Source: Triplophysa rosa | Lineage: Eukaryota; Chordata; Actinopteri; Cypriniformes; Nemacheilidae | DNA: 64,000 bases | Assembly (NCBI RefSeq): GCF_024868665.1 | Contig: NC_079890.1 | Span: 2,523,880-2,587,879, forward strand | Direction of reading: 5' to 3' | In this document: piece by piece, positions 1 through 14,500 of the stretch | Layout: each line of letters opens with the position of its first letter | Numbering within the stretch: position 1 is the stretch's first letter | The notes under the pieces: model-generated | Told to the model about the DNA's origin: nothing | Seen by the model: only the letters and a program-made list of their open reading frames with translations | The model's database searches: none | Program-made: the position numbers and the translations under genes

Positions 1-2443
1 ATGTTCAGGTTTCATATAATTCAGCTTGACACTATAGTAATACAGTATTAGGAATTCCTAAGGCATCTGATTGTATTATTTTAATCCTAAAATCTCACAA
101 CCTAAAGCAGAAGCAATGTTATTAGCAGTATTCTTGCCATGTTCAAATAAACGCCAAATATTTGGAATATAATTGAATTGATGTCAGACGAGAGAGTTCA
201 CTGAAGATAAGTGACATTTTGGGAAGGAGAATCGCGTCGGGGAAAAAAGATTTAATGAGGGACAGACTTTTCGCCCTCCCGAGAGGATACGACCTTTTCT
301 CCTTCCCTACAATGGGCCCTTCAAATTTATTAGGCCCCTGTTGATATGTGGGCTGTGGAGACACAACGTCTGGCCACCCAGACTGCACTCCCTCATTTAG
401 CACATGGCATATTTCAGACAAATAAAAGAAGCAAACGGTTCATTCAAGTCAATGTGATGAATTAATAAGAGCCGGGGAACTCATTGTGATGGAAAACTTT
501 GTTTAGCAGAATATCAGTCACACACCAAATGCATAACAGAAATCGGCAATAAAGTAATATTTCATGATAATATAATTGTAATTCTGAGCAAATTTGGAGA
601 GCAGCTAAACTGTGGAAAATCTGTCAAGGGTCAAAGAAAAAAAAAAACGTGCTTGATTGTCACGCAAATAATGTCACACTTAAGAAACTGAACAATTTCC
701 TATTTTTTCTTTTGATTTCGAGATAAAATATGAAACTGGCATGGTCTTAATAGTCTTTGTGAGACTTCCTTTCCTTAGACCACTTTAGCAAAGTGCTGAA
801 TATTATGAAACTGCTAAATATTACAGATGATGGGCGACTCTTTTCTTTAAAACGTTGATAATAATCAGTGAAAAGAACAGACGGATCTGTAATTCAACTT
901 ACAACCCCGTGGCCTAAATCAGACGTTTTGTCTCTAAAGTGTCAGTTGCAAGCGAATGTGTGAATAATTTCCATTGGGCATTATAACTTTAAACACCCGC
1001 CATTCCATTCCTACGAGCGGCACAATTAAAAACGACATAAGCACTCATCATCTTTGTCGCTGAAAATCCCGGGAAATTTATGATGACTATACAATTAGCA
1101 CGTCCATCTGCTCTTATTGTGCCTCAAGTGAACGCAAAGTCTTTTCAGCACGTGAAGTGTTTAGCCTGTTCGCCTGTAAATGACACCATTAGCGTTTACG
1201 CTACAAAACTAATGCGCTGCGTTGGTCGGTCGTCAGATCCACACTTCCACAGACACCAAAGATATGAGATATGGTCAAAACATGTTAATGACAACATCAG
1301 GATGATTTTTCCAAGCTTTTGACTAAGCAAAGGTTAAAACAAGGTTTATAACATCAAGAGATAAAGCCATGAAGAACAGCACCTGCATTTCACAGGTAAA
1401 TCAAAATGGATTTCACAGAATTCAGTGACGGTTAATGTGATTTATATAAATACACCATCCTGGACCAGCAATCTTTGTTATTTGTCAAATAACAAATAAC
1501 ACAAAGGTTTATTGGTCAACATTTCAATTCAAAAAACACATTTAAAAGCAGGGAAAGACACTTACATGTACAATAACAACATGGATGGATTCGAAAACCA
1601 TTTTACACACATTTTTCACAACATTATGCACATGCAAAAAATGGGTTTCTTCAAACAAAATCAAACTTAATGTATTTACTTATGTAAATATCTTTGTGTG
1701 TGCGTGTGCGTGCATGTGTAGACAGTCTTTTTACCGACAATAAGAATATCAGTCATGGACACTCCTTTTTTTCCACTATTTCTTCATTTTTATTATACAT
1801 GAATATTCTGTCAATTTTTTTGTCATTTGAGAACGTCTTATTTTCAGAATATTTTAATTACAACATATAATGCGAGACACGATACTGTAATGAGAATTTC
1901 AGCAGATAAAGCAATAAAATGCCTAAATAATCAATTCCAATGTGAAAATGATGTGTAAAGAACAAACTTATCTTCATTATGATCATTTTTGTGTAACTGA
2001 ATTATATGTTTTATAAATAAATAAATAAATAATTAAATTTTATAATTATAATTAAAATGATATGTTTTTATAATTAAATTAAAAATTAAAATGATAATAA
2101 AATTAACTTTACTGCCCTGATGTTTCAGTGGTTTCGTGTGAATGACTCATTTAAATCATGCTGATGTATACGCTTGCATGCATATGTGACACAATCACTA
2201 AATAAGCTCAACATATGAACCGTTTCACTTCAGAAGACATTTATTAACCCATTGGAGTCATTTGGACAAGTTGAATGTGGTTTTTGGAGCATCACATAAG
2301 ATGACAACCGTTTGAAATAAAATTATTTTATCGCTGACATGACATGAGTGTGAGTAAACTGAGGGAATGTTTATATTTGGGTGAACTATTCCTTAAAATC
2401 AAATTCGAAAAGATGTGAATTTGCAAACAGATGCTGTACTCAC
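1..2443. other. ntrk3 intron 3 (part), no gene recognised
   Basis: This intronic sequence lies downstream of ntrk3 exon 3. It is AT-rich, with an especially AT-rich stretch at about 2,010-2,105 (AAAT and AATTA runs). The next LRR exon of ntrk3 was looked for on the minus strand and not seen. Short open frames at 143-421 and 1,080-1,322 show no family resemblance. The only recognisable repeat is a partial foldback element near 2,225-2,396. Confidence 0.7.
2225..2396. repeat. Partial TTAA foldback element (3' half)
   Basis: The segment contains CATTTATTAACCCATTGGAG near its start and closes with GGTGAACTATTCCTTAA. The closing part is a diverged copy of the inverted terminus GGTGAACTATCCCTTTAA seen in complete elements elsewhere in the window. 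The 5' terminus is missing. Confidence 0.5.
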
Positions 2444-2515
2444 ATGTAGCGGAGGTGAGGATTCTGCGCAAACGCTCGTGCCTGAACGGTCCGTAAATTG
2501 CAGTTCGTTATCGTC
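2444..2515 (-). CDS. ntrk3: ntrk3 coding exon 3 (second LRR exon)
   Basis: This is a 72-nt exon between the acceptor TTTTTCAG and the donor GTGAGTAC on the minus strand. Joined to exon 2 it reads L-TITNCNLRTVQARAF-AQNPHLRY, which parallels LTIKNSGLRSIQPRAF-AKNPHLRY of TrkC. It ends with the codon fragment AT (phase 2), so the next exon should begin by completing Ile and continue NLSSN. No such exon was found between positions 1 and 2,443. Confidence 0.93.
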
Positions 2516-5500
2516 CTGAAAAAGAGAACATGTGAAGGCTACATGAATGCATGATCTTTTCTAAACAATGAGCGTGTGTTTTTTCGCTCACTACAAATAA
2601 ATTGAGTCCAACCGCCAATGATAAACACAAATACATTTCTCATGGCAGGACCACCAACCTCCCCGCAATAAATCTGACCGAGGGGTCGTGTTTTCGGTCA
2701 TTTGCTTCGGGTATTGCTAGTCGATCGTTTAAAGCCGAGAAAGCCAACCGTTCGAGAAGGGCTCGCAGGTTGATGTGCCGGTTATGATGATAAACCGCAG
2801 AAGCAATCTCACTTCAGCATCTTTTCCATCTCCTCGCAGAGTGTCATTAGAATAATGGCATCATCAGGGTCCCCAATTTCACAGTGCTGAGCCGCAGCGG
2901 CGACCGGAATGAATTGCACATCCTAAAGACTCCGTTTACAGTCTCTGTGGCATTAATTGGTAATGACTGTATCCTTTTCATCACAGGAATTTAATGCAAA
3001 AAGTGATTACACTCACAATACCCTTATCCAGCGAACAGTAATCAGCACAGAATTAGTTTTATTATGATGATGGTGCAAAACACCTCTCGGATTTATCCGT
3101 CACTTTTAACGGGGAGAGATGAGCACGTTGGTCATGTTTGCACCATTTTTCCTTTTAACTGTTCACGTCTAAAAGCTTGTAAACACACGCAGGGGTTCTT
3201 CGGTCACGATGGTCCTTCACGTGGAATATGTGAGCTTGTGGGGGTGGATGCAGGATGGATACTTTGCTGTAGTGGGGATTCTGCATGCACTAGTAGACTA
3301 CTGGCAGCGCAGTGATCCCTAACTGGAAATGGAAAGGCCATCGAGATAAACGTTGATTTTGGCTTGAAAAGCAAAGTTTGAAGATGGAAAGGCTTAAAAA
3401 CGCGGACAGGTTTCTGGTTGCAACAAAAAAAACGTTTGTGAGAGAAATAATTAAGATTCGTTTTTTCATTTGGTTAGTATATATTTTTTTAATGTGTTTT
3501 AAAGTGTGATTATTATACTTTACACATTCAAGGAAACACGTCAATAACTTCGAATCTCATTGGTTCTTGTGTGTCGTGACACAAAAGGTTAACAGTAGTC
3601 AAGTATATTTACGCACAAATATTTGTAAACAAATACGTCTTTGTAATTTATCCGTGTGTTTTTACTTTGGACAAATTTTACATCACTACATTATTAATCA
3701 CATATCATACTTTTTACACCACTACATTACATAAATACAGTGTGTAATTGATTACATTTAAAGGGATAGTTCACCCAAAAATGAGAATTCTGTGTCATTT
3801 CAAACCTTTAAGACCTTGATAACACAAAAGAAGATATTTTGAAGAATGTCGGTAACCGAACAACGGCGGTACCCATTCACCTGCATTGGTTTTGTGTTTG
3901 TACAGTAGAAGCGAATGGGTACCGCTGTTGTTCGGTTACCAACGTTCTTCAAAATATCTTCTTTTGTGTTCTTCTGTGGAAGAAAGAAAGTCATAAAGGT
4001 TTGAAATGACAAGAGGGTCAAGAGTAAATGATGACAGAATTGTCACTATTATATATCTAGTATTTTCTTACTTTTACTCAGCTTTTTTACTCAAGAATTG
4101 TATTTTAAAAAGTATGATATACAGTACTTATAATAGTCAAGTAAAGTTTGTCCAGAATAAAGTATAAATACTTAAAAAATGTATTGCTGTCCACCTTTGC
4201 AAAACATGCATATTACAACTAGTAATGGGATGCGCAAAAACCAATGAGATTCATCTATGTACCGCCACATTTGGATCATTTCATCTCACAAACGTATTGT
4301 TTTGCTTCAGAAGATGTAAGCGAAACCATCAACATTTCATTTTCCTTTACAATTCACTTTTTTTGTCAAATAAATCCAATGAATGGATGAATCAAATAAT
4401 AAACAGATTGCTTGATTACCAGTTTAGTCCTACCTCTAGTTTCTTTTTAAATCAAACCATGAATCTGTAGCAGAAAATAAAACGTTGGCGTTTTCACCGA
4501 TTATGACTGAGCAAAGCGATCAGCCTACCCATTAAATCTCTCACAACTCAAGTGGGCTGAGGTCTTGTGTGACTCAACTACACTACAACACCAATCCTCC
4601 ACACGGAGGTCTTACATTCATACTTTTGGTCATGTAACTTTGCTATCTACGTTGTTTACACTTGAAAACAAAAGGTGAAGAGCGGAGATCAACACGTGCG
4701 GAAGCAGCTGACCTTCAGCGGATGCTTAGGGGGTAATTTAGAGGCCCGGGACTGAAGTGTGGGAAGGGCAGCAGAAAGTCCATCGGCAGCAGAAGAGAGC
4801 GATGCTATTGGCCGTGTTGCTTCTTTGTGGGGGGTCGAGGGGAAGAAAGGGGAAAAAATCTGTTTTGAGTGCAGGAGGAAGAGAGGTTGGGAGGAGATGG
4901 GAGGGTTTGATAGAGGCGAGGGGTAAATTGTAAGGGGGAGTGATGGAGCTCTGTGGGAGATGTTCAAGTGCCCAACCACTATACTTAAAAGTATATATCC
5001 ATAAACGTGACGTAAAATTGAACTTGTATACACCATATATGACCATATACAGTGTGTGTGTGTGTGTGTGTGTGTGCATTATATGTCAAGCTGTCAATTT
5101 TAATCGTAACACTTTACGTTTAACACATTTTTACAGTTCCGTGAGATTTTTCCATAATCTGATTGGAACATTCAGATGTGATTCAACTAGATTTGCAGCA
5201 CAAGTTTTAGAACGTAGAAAGTGTTAGTTTATCAGCCATATCAGTAATTGATGGAGAAATTCAGTCTTCATGGGTAATTTATTCAAATTCAAACCCAGAT
5301 GGGATGCCTAAGAAAAGTAAAGTTGTTTGCGTTCTTTGTTTGGTAACACTTCATTAGCATCAAAGCTCAAAATCCATCTGTCTGTCTGTCTGCACGCTAA
5401 AAATGCTGGGTTTCAACCAATGGTTGGGTCAAACATGGATAAACCCAAACGTTGGCTTCAATTAACCCAAAAATGTCCATATTTGACCTCATTTTGTGTT

Positions 5501-8500
5501 AAAACAACCTATCCATCCCGCATCCATCCATCCATCCAAAAGGTACACAAACAGTCTCTTCGCATATATCAGTACAGAATACTCACAGTCTCTGGAGTCC
5601 AGAGTACAGTTCCATGTCAACATCCTTCAGAATCTGCAGTCCAGTCCAATTCTCTATGTGTCTGCAAAAGAAACACAAAAACACGTTGAAAACGACACCA
5701 TCGTCAACAATTTATTCAATGGGGGAATATTTGTTTTTCTGCTTTAATGGCCCAATGACGCCTGGTTCAGGAACCCAAAGGAGAGTCCCAGGAGTGTTGA
5801 AAAATGTATCACAAATCAGCGTTCGCTTACGAAACGTTCCTCTCCAAAGCGTTTGTGTGTTGGCGAGACAGATGGCCTAAGGGTGTGATTACTTGCAATC
5901 CGCGCCGCAAATAATTAGCAAAACAATTTGTTTCTCTCTAGATTTTAAGGTCAAACTCACAGAACGTGTGGGAAACGTGGAGACGATTGCTATGTGTTGC
6001 ATGTAGACCAATCCGAGAGATGAGTCGACTTATGTCGCTGAAACCTCAATGGTATCACATTGAAATTCAGCCACTGTCTGTGCATGTGGCTCAGCCTCTA
6101 CTTTTATTTCCTATTCCGTTCTTTGTTTCCTGGCTTCTCCAATCCTCCGGCTAAAACAAACACAATCTGTACAGGAGATAGTCCAAGCTGGAGAAATCAC
6201 AGTCGTGACGTTGACAGAATACAATGGCACAGCGGTTTACAGCAGGGGAGAGGGTGACACTTTACAAATGAGTCACGCTGCAGTTAACGTAATACAGAAG
6301 AGACCCTGCTACTTTACTGCTCATTGGTTTCGGACAGCGTCCTCGGGTCACTAATTCCCCAAAGTGCTTTGATTGTAGATGGGCTCGCACCAGCTCGGCG
6401 ATGAACCCAGAACAAATTGGACACAATCATCGGTTTCTCTCTCATTTCGACTGTGATTAAATATAGCTACAGTATCTAATATTTTTCACTTCCTGAATTT
6501 TTGAACAAAATAAATGTGGGGTTTTCAATTTCTTCAGGCTTTTGGCCTGCACGAGTTTTTCAAGTGCACAACATGACACCTATGGAGCAGCAGCTAATCA
6601 CGTGACAATCATTTTGAGCGATATGAAAAATATGAATTTTGGTCGAATTTGAGATTTTCATAAAAAATAAATACACTGCCCTCGTCTCGCGATCCCAATG
6701 CTCCAAGTCGTAATTAAACATCTAAAATGATATTTATTTGTCTACGTTTTCTAAGAGGTGCACCTTCCCAAGTCCTTCCTAATGCAAAGGGTGCGTGTCC
6801 ATCGGAAGCAAAGCGCTTGCGCATCTGACGTTTTGGTTTCGGTTTTAATTAAAACATACAGGATTCAATTCCATTTAATTCAATTTTATTTACAGTATAT
6901 AGCGCTTTTCACAATGTGCATTGTTCCAAAGCCGCTTTACAGGAGAAAAACACAAAAAAGGTACAACACAGCACAGTGCATGGTGTTTATAGAACAAGCA
7001 AGATCATTCTAGTAAATAATATCTAATATTATGCATTAAAGGTACAGTCAGTGAAATCTAGCGGCAGGGTTGCGAATTGCTCCACCCCTCCCCCTGCCGT
7101 ACGAAACACTACGACGGCTGACAGAACGTGGCGAATTATATGCAAGGGGACCCGCGGTGTATGTAGATAGAAATAGCTCATTCTAAGGTAATAAAAACAT
7201 AACGCTTCATTGTGTAAACTCTTTATACACCTCTGAAGACATAGTTATGTATATTATATTGCATTTCTAGATCCTCCAAAAATTACACACTGGACCTTTA
7301 AGTGAAAGCTTGGCTGAAAAAATGTGTCTTTAATCTAGATTTAAATATGGAGTGCAACTGACCCTCGAATAGTATCGGGAAGGCTATTCCAGAGGATTGA
7401 GAAAATAAAGTGCGGGGCTGATGTTAAAAGAGCTATTAAGAGAGATAGTGCAGGACCTGATTGATGCGAGTTATAAGAGCTCAAAAAGAAAAAAAGAGTT
7501 ATTAAGAGCTTTCATAAAAAAGACAGTTCAAAAAGCAGATATAAGCAATACAAAAGTAATCCGCGCGGCTCCTGATGACATATTAATGTTAAATGACTGT
7601 CTGCTAAATTTCTAAATGTAAATGTAAATGAATGTATTATGGAGAGAATTGATCGGTCTCTAAAATAAATATAAAATATCATCTGTAAACTACAGCTTCT
7701 GCGACTGAAACTTCAGATGAATATCAATCGCACCCAAGTGCCTTACTCACTTAGAAGGGCAGAGCTCTAGAAGTGGAAATTCAAAGGGGAATTTGGCAAC
7801 TGTCTCTCATAACAGCCGTTTCGAATAATAAATATCAACGCCATTTTCTCTTTATCTGAGACGACACTTCGCGTTCGTCCCTTTCAGAAATGCTTTTCAC
7901 GGACGCAACATGACATTTAGAACGCGTGATTCTGGTTGGCCCAAGGACCAAAAAAGACGATGCTGTTATCTTGATTCTGGTTGGCCCAAGGACCAAAAAA
8001 GACGATGCTGTTATCTTGATTCTGGTTGGCCAAAGGACCAAAAAAGACGACACTGTTAGCTGTTATCTTGATTCTGGTTGGCCAAATGAATCCAGGTGCT
8101 GGACCAAAGACGTTTTAGACACTCGAGAGTAGACGCCTAAAGGCCCGGGCATACTTGACTTTCCGCGTCCGTGTACGTCTCGCGCACAAATGCGTCCGCA
8201 CAGTTTCCTGCACATACTCATCACAGATTGCGCGGATGTCCGAGTTCAACACATGCACAATACAAATGAGTATGTGTGCTCTACCAGACCATCAGAGGGC
8301 AGCGATGAGTGTCATTCACAGACCCACTGCAAATTAATGATTGAGGAAGTGTTTTCGCCATTGCAAACAACAAGACAACAAGAACAACAACCAAACAATA
8401 TGGAGAAGGATATGCTTCTAAGCTTACGCTTTTAGCAACTTGTTAGCAACCGCCATTTTTAAGACACAATTAGGCTTTAAAAAATCACAAGCGGGTTATA

Positions 8501-11500
8501 ATTGGTCATAGAATAAAACAGGTTTTGTTTACCACAGACCTTATTTCGGGTGATTTACCAAAACCCATTCAAAAAACCCATAGACTTTGGAGCGATGGAA
8601 CCGGAAGTCCTAAAATGCTAACTCGCTTCCGGGTTTTGCATTCAAAAATACGTCATCTCCTTGGCTCCCTATAGTGGCTCACCGGAAGTCTAAACACAAA
8701 CAGCTCAAAGATGGCAGCGCCCACATTAAATAAGGTGGATACTGTAGCGCAGCTATTGTGTAGATAGATCGGCTGTGCAAAACATTACGAATACGAAGCA
8801 GTTTACCGCCAACTCTGTGCACTCATTAGCACAGTTACGTTACAGGGAGTGACGGGTGACATGACAGACAGCTAGTTGTCCAGTACGGTTCCTTTTACAC
8901 AGCAGGGCTTCTCGGTATGTCATGATCCTGTCCTTCTTGTGAGGAGTTTTCTAGTTCTGTGGACATGGTCATGACAGTACCATGTCTTTTGTGCTTGTTG
9001 TGTTCTGTGTGGAAACACGTGGCCTTTGTTGTGACTTTGCGCCACGTGTTCTCCTGTCGCATGCCTTGGCCCCGTCCCCTTGTTTCCCCGTTAGCTTCCC
9101 ATTAGTGTTTCATTCCCTTAAAGGGATAGTTCACCCCAAAATGAAAATTCTGTCATCATTTACTCACCCTCATGTTATTTCAAACCCATACGACATTTTT
9201 CATACAGAACACAAAAGATGATATTTTGAAGACCGCTTGCAACCAAAAAACAATGGCCTCCATTGACGTCCATTGTATGAACACAGAACCAGACGATGTA
9301 TTCATTTTCATGTAAAATGCTGATTCCACCTCCCAGTTATACTCACAAAAACATCCCAGAGAGTTAAAGGATTTAAATGCTTCGCAAATCGTTTCAACCA
9401 ATTGACCTGGCTTAAAAGGACGTTCTGTTCACGAATTGTGGGTATCACTAAGGCAGGCAAATAAATCTACAACTGAGTCAAAGTAAGGTTACTGCGTTCC
9501 AGATGCACCGGAGGAACCCTGTTTATGCAGATTCCCATCCAAAGCCGTGTGTGAATCATTCAAATATCTTTCAAAGGCCCGTTTCATCCCAGCTTGCGAT
9601 GGAGAACCAAGTTCATGGCTGTTTTCCCCATAATCTCCCCTCTAGTCTCACCATTGTTTCTGAAATCCACGCCTGTGCATGATGAACGACTCTGTTGAAA
9701 TGATCTCCAGCTCGAGCGCAAGGAGCTTAATAGAGGAACTTTTAATAAAACAGATCGGCTCAAGGGTGCTCTCCAGACACTGATAGACGCCATCCTTTTG
9801 TTTTCTACGTCAGGCGCTGGGCAAAACACGGCACGGAAATCATGATGCATGTCTTTCTTTTATCTTACGCCATATTTTATACCATTAAAAGAACAAAGAA
9901 GAATGGTGAAGATGATGATAATGGCTCAGAAATCGTTTCAATGCTCGCAACAATTACAGCATCATATCTATACAATCCGGCACTTTTTTGCAGCACGAGC
10001 GCCTGAGCCTGTAAACACATCAGTTTTACGCTTCGCCGAGTTTTCACCGGCCTTTCTTTTACACATACGTTATATCTGAATACAGTGTTTCCCCTACCAT
10101 TACCGTAGGGGTGCGCCCCTCCAACGGCACCTCCCGCCCACCTTGAAGGTCCGCAGAGACCGCAGCCCCCCCCCAAAGCCGTAAACCTAGGGGAAACACT
10201 GGAATATATGTAATTACACAGAGACAGGTGTGCGACGTGTTCATAATGGATTAGTCTGTGAAATAACAGCTGGCAGAAATCTGTTCAGATTTCAGGTTTC
10301 AGCTCTGGATTTACATTTCCGATGTATAAATACAACAAGCATCACCTTTACTGCTAACAAGCTGCGAATCGCGCGTAGGTGCCTGGACGCAGATTTGCAT
10401 TTTAAATGGTGAAAAATATAGAACATTGTGTGAGGCAGCACGTCTAAGGTTTGTCACTTAGTCTTCAGTAAACAGATGTAATTAAATAACCCATGCACTA
10501 TACAGGCTTTACCCAGTAGTCATATATTTTTTAAAAGTTATTCTCTTTAGAATACTCGATTCTGATTGGCTAATCTCAGAATTCTGCCAAATGTTTTGTT
10601 TAATATGCAATAAACTGGATTTTTGGCTATTGTCCCAGGAGGCTGGTTTCTTACACATCAGTGCTACCCTTACAGAAAGATCGTATTCATTTTATATGCT
10701 TTTCCCATGTGGATAACATATTTCAAGGATTTCACACAGGTTCACATGAAAATGTTCCAAAACCACAAGTTTCGAATGTGAAATTCATGCGGCTTTCCTT
10801 TAAGAGTGGTTTCATGGTTGTTGTATATAGCATAATAGATAAAGTAACTCTATAATAATAATGAAATAATAAGTAATAATAAATCAAATATAATAATAAT
10901 AATATTTATTTGTTATTTAAGTAATACATTTAATAAATTTAAATGGCTAATACATTAATACAAATAAATAAATAATATTTAAATAAAAGTTTAATTTGTG
11001 AAATTCATGTGGCTTTTCTTTAAGAGTGGTCGCATGGCTGTTGTTCATAGCATAGTAGATAGAGTAACTCTATAATAATAATAAAATAATAAGTAATAAT
11101 AAATAAAATATATTATTATTAATAATAATAATTATGACTATGATTATTATTTATTATGTGTTATTCAAAAAATACATTTAATACATTTAAATTGGTACAT
11201 ATACATTAATATAAATAAAGACAATTTATTTTACTTTGTAACAAAATGAACTATGGTTTTACTAAAAAAACAGACAAAAACATGGTTATTAGAGTTAAGC
11301 CACAGTAATCACAAATTAGCCATGGTTTTGTAACAATAACCATAGTTCAACCATGGTATTTGTAGTAAAACTATGATTATGCTAATGATAATCAATACTT
11401 CAAAAACATGATTACTACAGTTTCCCTAAAATAAAACCCTGGGTGATTTTCATAAGGAATAAAATCAGCTTTGAAATACTGTTTGTACAGTCACAAAGCG

Positions 11501-14500
11501 AATAAATATATCCATTATCTGCACAAATAAATATATAAACACACATATTTCCAGTGAGGTCTGTATCAGACACTACATCAATACCTGAGGGTTAAGAACA
11601 AGAAATGAGTAAAATCTGTATTGACTAGTTTGCCCGCCATTAAAGCACAGTTATTGAATCTTGGGATCAATTCTTCGACTTGTTCTTGAAAAGGCATTCA
11701 AAAGTGGCAAAAGGCCAGTAATGTGTCTCCCAGTAAACAACCCAATTAAACTGTCTCCGCTACTATATACAGCAGTCAACAGAAACACGAATGACAATGT
11801 AAAACCTTCGGCCGACCCTTCACCTCATAATAACCCTCCAAACATCAGCTTTTTCAAATACATCACTTATGACTAGAAACTGTGCGGCTAGCCAGAAAAG
11901 AGATTTTCACCACACGAACAATGCGTAGTCCAAAGTCCCGCTGGCATATCGCCGTAGTTCAAGCACGTACGGTTTTACATTCCTAGCCTAACCGCGTCCA
12001 AGTACGCATTTAACGCCGCGTATCAACAGGCTTCAGATTAACCGTGCGACGCATCAACCTCACGGTCCATGACCAAAACCGACAAGAATATACTGTATAT
12101 AGGCACAGCTAAAGCGTTTGTGAAGTGTATCTCCACTTCTGAGCCGCAGCCAAAATGAAAATGAGCATAATTATGTCCCATGAGCCAGAGAGCATTAGAT
12201 AGAGCAGCAGAAGAGGCGCAGACGCCAGTATCTTCCCGGTGCCCGGCCGCCAATGTCAAGCGTCATGCCAAAGGCTGCGGCTACGAAGCGTTTGCAGAAT
12301 CGGCACTAGATGGCTTCCTTAGCAGTTATCATTATCTGCACATATTACAACACAATTTAGTATTCGATTTAAACAAAGGATAGATATTGTTAATAATAGC
12401 CAATGGGGAGCCAGTGGTGGGTCGCAACAAAGTCAAAGTACGTTGTATGCCAACATCTTTATGTTGGACAAATTGTGTATCTTTAACACTGCACATTTTC
12501 ATATTAATAGGATTCAATCCAGTTCTAAATTAGCCACTTGATAAAAGGATAATGAACTGTTGTCACATTGAATTAATGTTGTATTAACTAGTTGTCATGT
12601 TTAATCATGTTTTAATCAAGTTTTTTCTAAATGAATTTATGTTTTTTAACATTACAAATCACAAATAAGATTTGACAATCATAGTATCACAATTTTCTAT
12701 GGCAAAAATCAGACTAAAATCGTATTTTTCAGGTTCAAGAACACTGAAATTGTCTCATTCATTTTATTGTCTCATTCATCTCAAATATCTCATTCATTTC
12801 TCATCAAGTGGTATTCTTGCCTTATACCGTCTCTGGTGTGGTTTAACATTAGGCCAACAAATGAGGCGTATCATATTTGTGTTGTATCTAATGGTAAGAT
12901 ATCTTCCAAAATTGTATAAAATGTTTAATAGTTAAATAACAGGTTACTCTTTCACAGAGTAACATCTCACCTGATTTTCCTAAATAGACAGAAATGACAC
13001 GGCTGTTGACATACAGTAGGATTTTAGAGCTATACAAATTAAAGCCGATAGCATAGTCCAATGCAATGGTGGTGGATTATACGATCAGAAACAGGCAAAC
13101 ATTTTAGAAAACAATTTCACAAAAATTATAGAAAAAAATAAAGATGACATTTCGATGACTACAATAATGTAACCAAATTATACTAATTCGAGAACATTTC
13201 ATTTCTATGCAATTAATTTGATTACTTTGACAACATTTTAAATCGATTGACAGCCATTAATTCTGACATTTTAAAACTGCAATCTGTAACTTTTGCCTCT
13301 CTGCTGCCATCTCTGTTTGAAGCGTAAAGTTGCAAGTTACTTCACGTTTTCCTATTCAAGTGGCACTTCCCACGACTGACATTTCCTGCCAAATCATACT
13401 CAACAAATGACATTATAAATCATTATTACAAACTTACTATTGCACATCAGGGAAAGGTAGGGAGACAGTTTTGAACACTAATGTTTTATCTATACCTCAT
13501 CAATAACCAAACCCAAAATTGCATGAATTTCAGCTTTAAGAAGGAAGGCTTGGAGGGAGGAGAGAGATAAAGGAGGGCTCAAGAGACAGAAAGAGTCAGA
13601 GAGACAGAAGCTGTAAATCCACAGGTATATGTCTGTTGCCATCACAAGATACCTGAATTACACATACAACCGTTACTCAGAGTTATTGAGTAAATGAGTT
13701 TTAAAGGTCTGCTTTGCATAATTTGTCCCTTAAAGCCCAACATTCTGAGTGTATAGTCTGGGTGTGTGGGGGGGGGTTGTAATGAGCATTGCTATATTGC
13801 ACTGAATTACAACTGAATTACATTACTAATATTGCTTCATGTTTCACCATAGATCCCCATCAAGAAAACAGGGCCTTAAGCAAGCAGATCTAAAGGTTTT
13901 CCCAAGGACCCTACAGCCTGAGGTTGCACCCAAGCTCCATCCGAGTACAAATCTGTGCACTATAGGTTTCATTATAATAATATGTCAAGCATTTCCACAT
14001 GAAGTGTTAAATGAAATGAGTGCACACGTAAAAGCCTTATGGAATCAAATCTATATGCAATAGTAGTTCTAAAAAAATGAGAAATGAGTTTGAGTTTATG
14101 TCAAGATCTTCAATCTTCTCTTCTCAAACTCGAATTGAGACTTTTCTCAGGAGAAATATTTGAGATGGAGGATTATACAGATTAAGCAATGATTCTTAGG
14201 CAGATCTCATAAAACACAATATTACTATAACCTCTATTCAGCAATACTTCATATTCTGAAATGCAGTTTTCATTATGTAACACCCCAAACTTTCACTTGC
14301 CCCTCCTGACCACCGCATTAAAAATAAAACAAATTCCTAAAGGCATCACAGTCGATACCGCGATGTCGAATCCGTGGTGTAAACATCACGAAGCAGGTAT
14401 AAAGCCTGACAACCATCTTTCTGCTGTTATCTTTTCTTGTGCTCTCGACACGTCTTGTCTTGTTGAGCAATGCGTGTCATCTCCCCTGATGAGTATTCTA

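Larger units (their letters stand above)
2516..5586. other. ntrk3 intron 2
   Basis: This 3.07 kb intron separates the two LRR exons. It holds a foldback element (3,758-4,043), a (GT)n microsatellite (5,052-5,076) and a diverged 'ATGCTGGGTT' repeat (about 5,396-5,512). Open frames here (2,602-2,787; 3,064-3,315; 4,689-5,079) have no recognisable domain and no splice support. Confidence 0.75.

Noticed and set aside
1..2443. ntrk3 exon 4 (NLSSN LRR exon)
   Set aside because: The expected words were looked for on the minus strand and not found. The exon is presumed to lie beyond the window.
7926..8132. Open frames of ILVGPRTKKDD repeats on both strands
   Set aside because: They are produced by a 45-bp minisatellite. 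They have no gene context.
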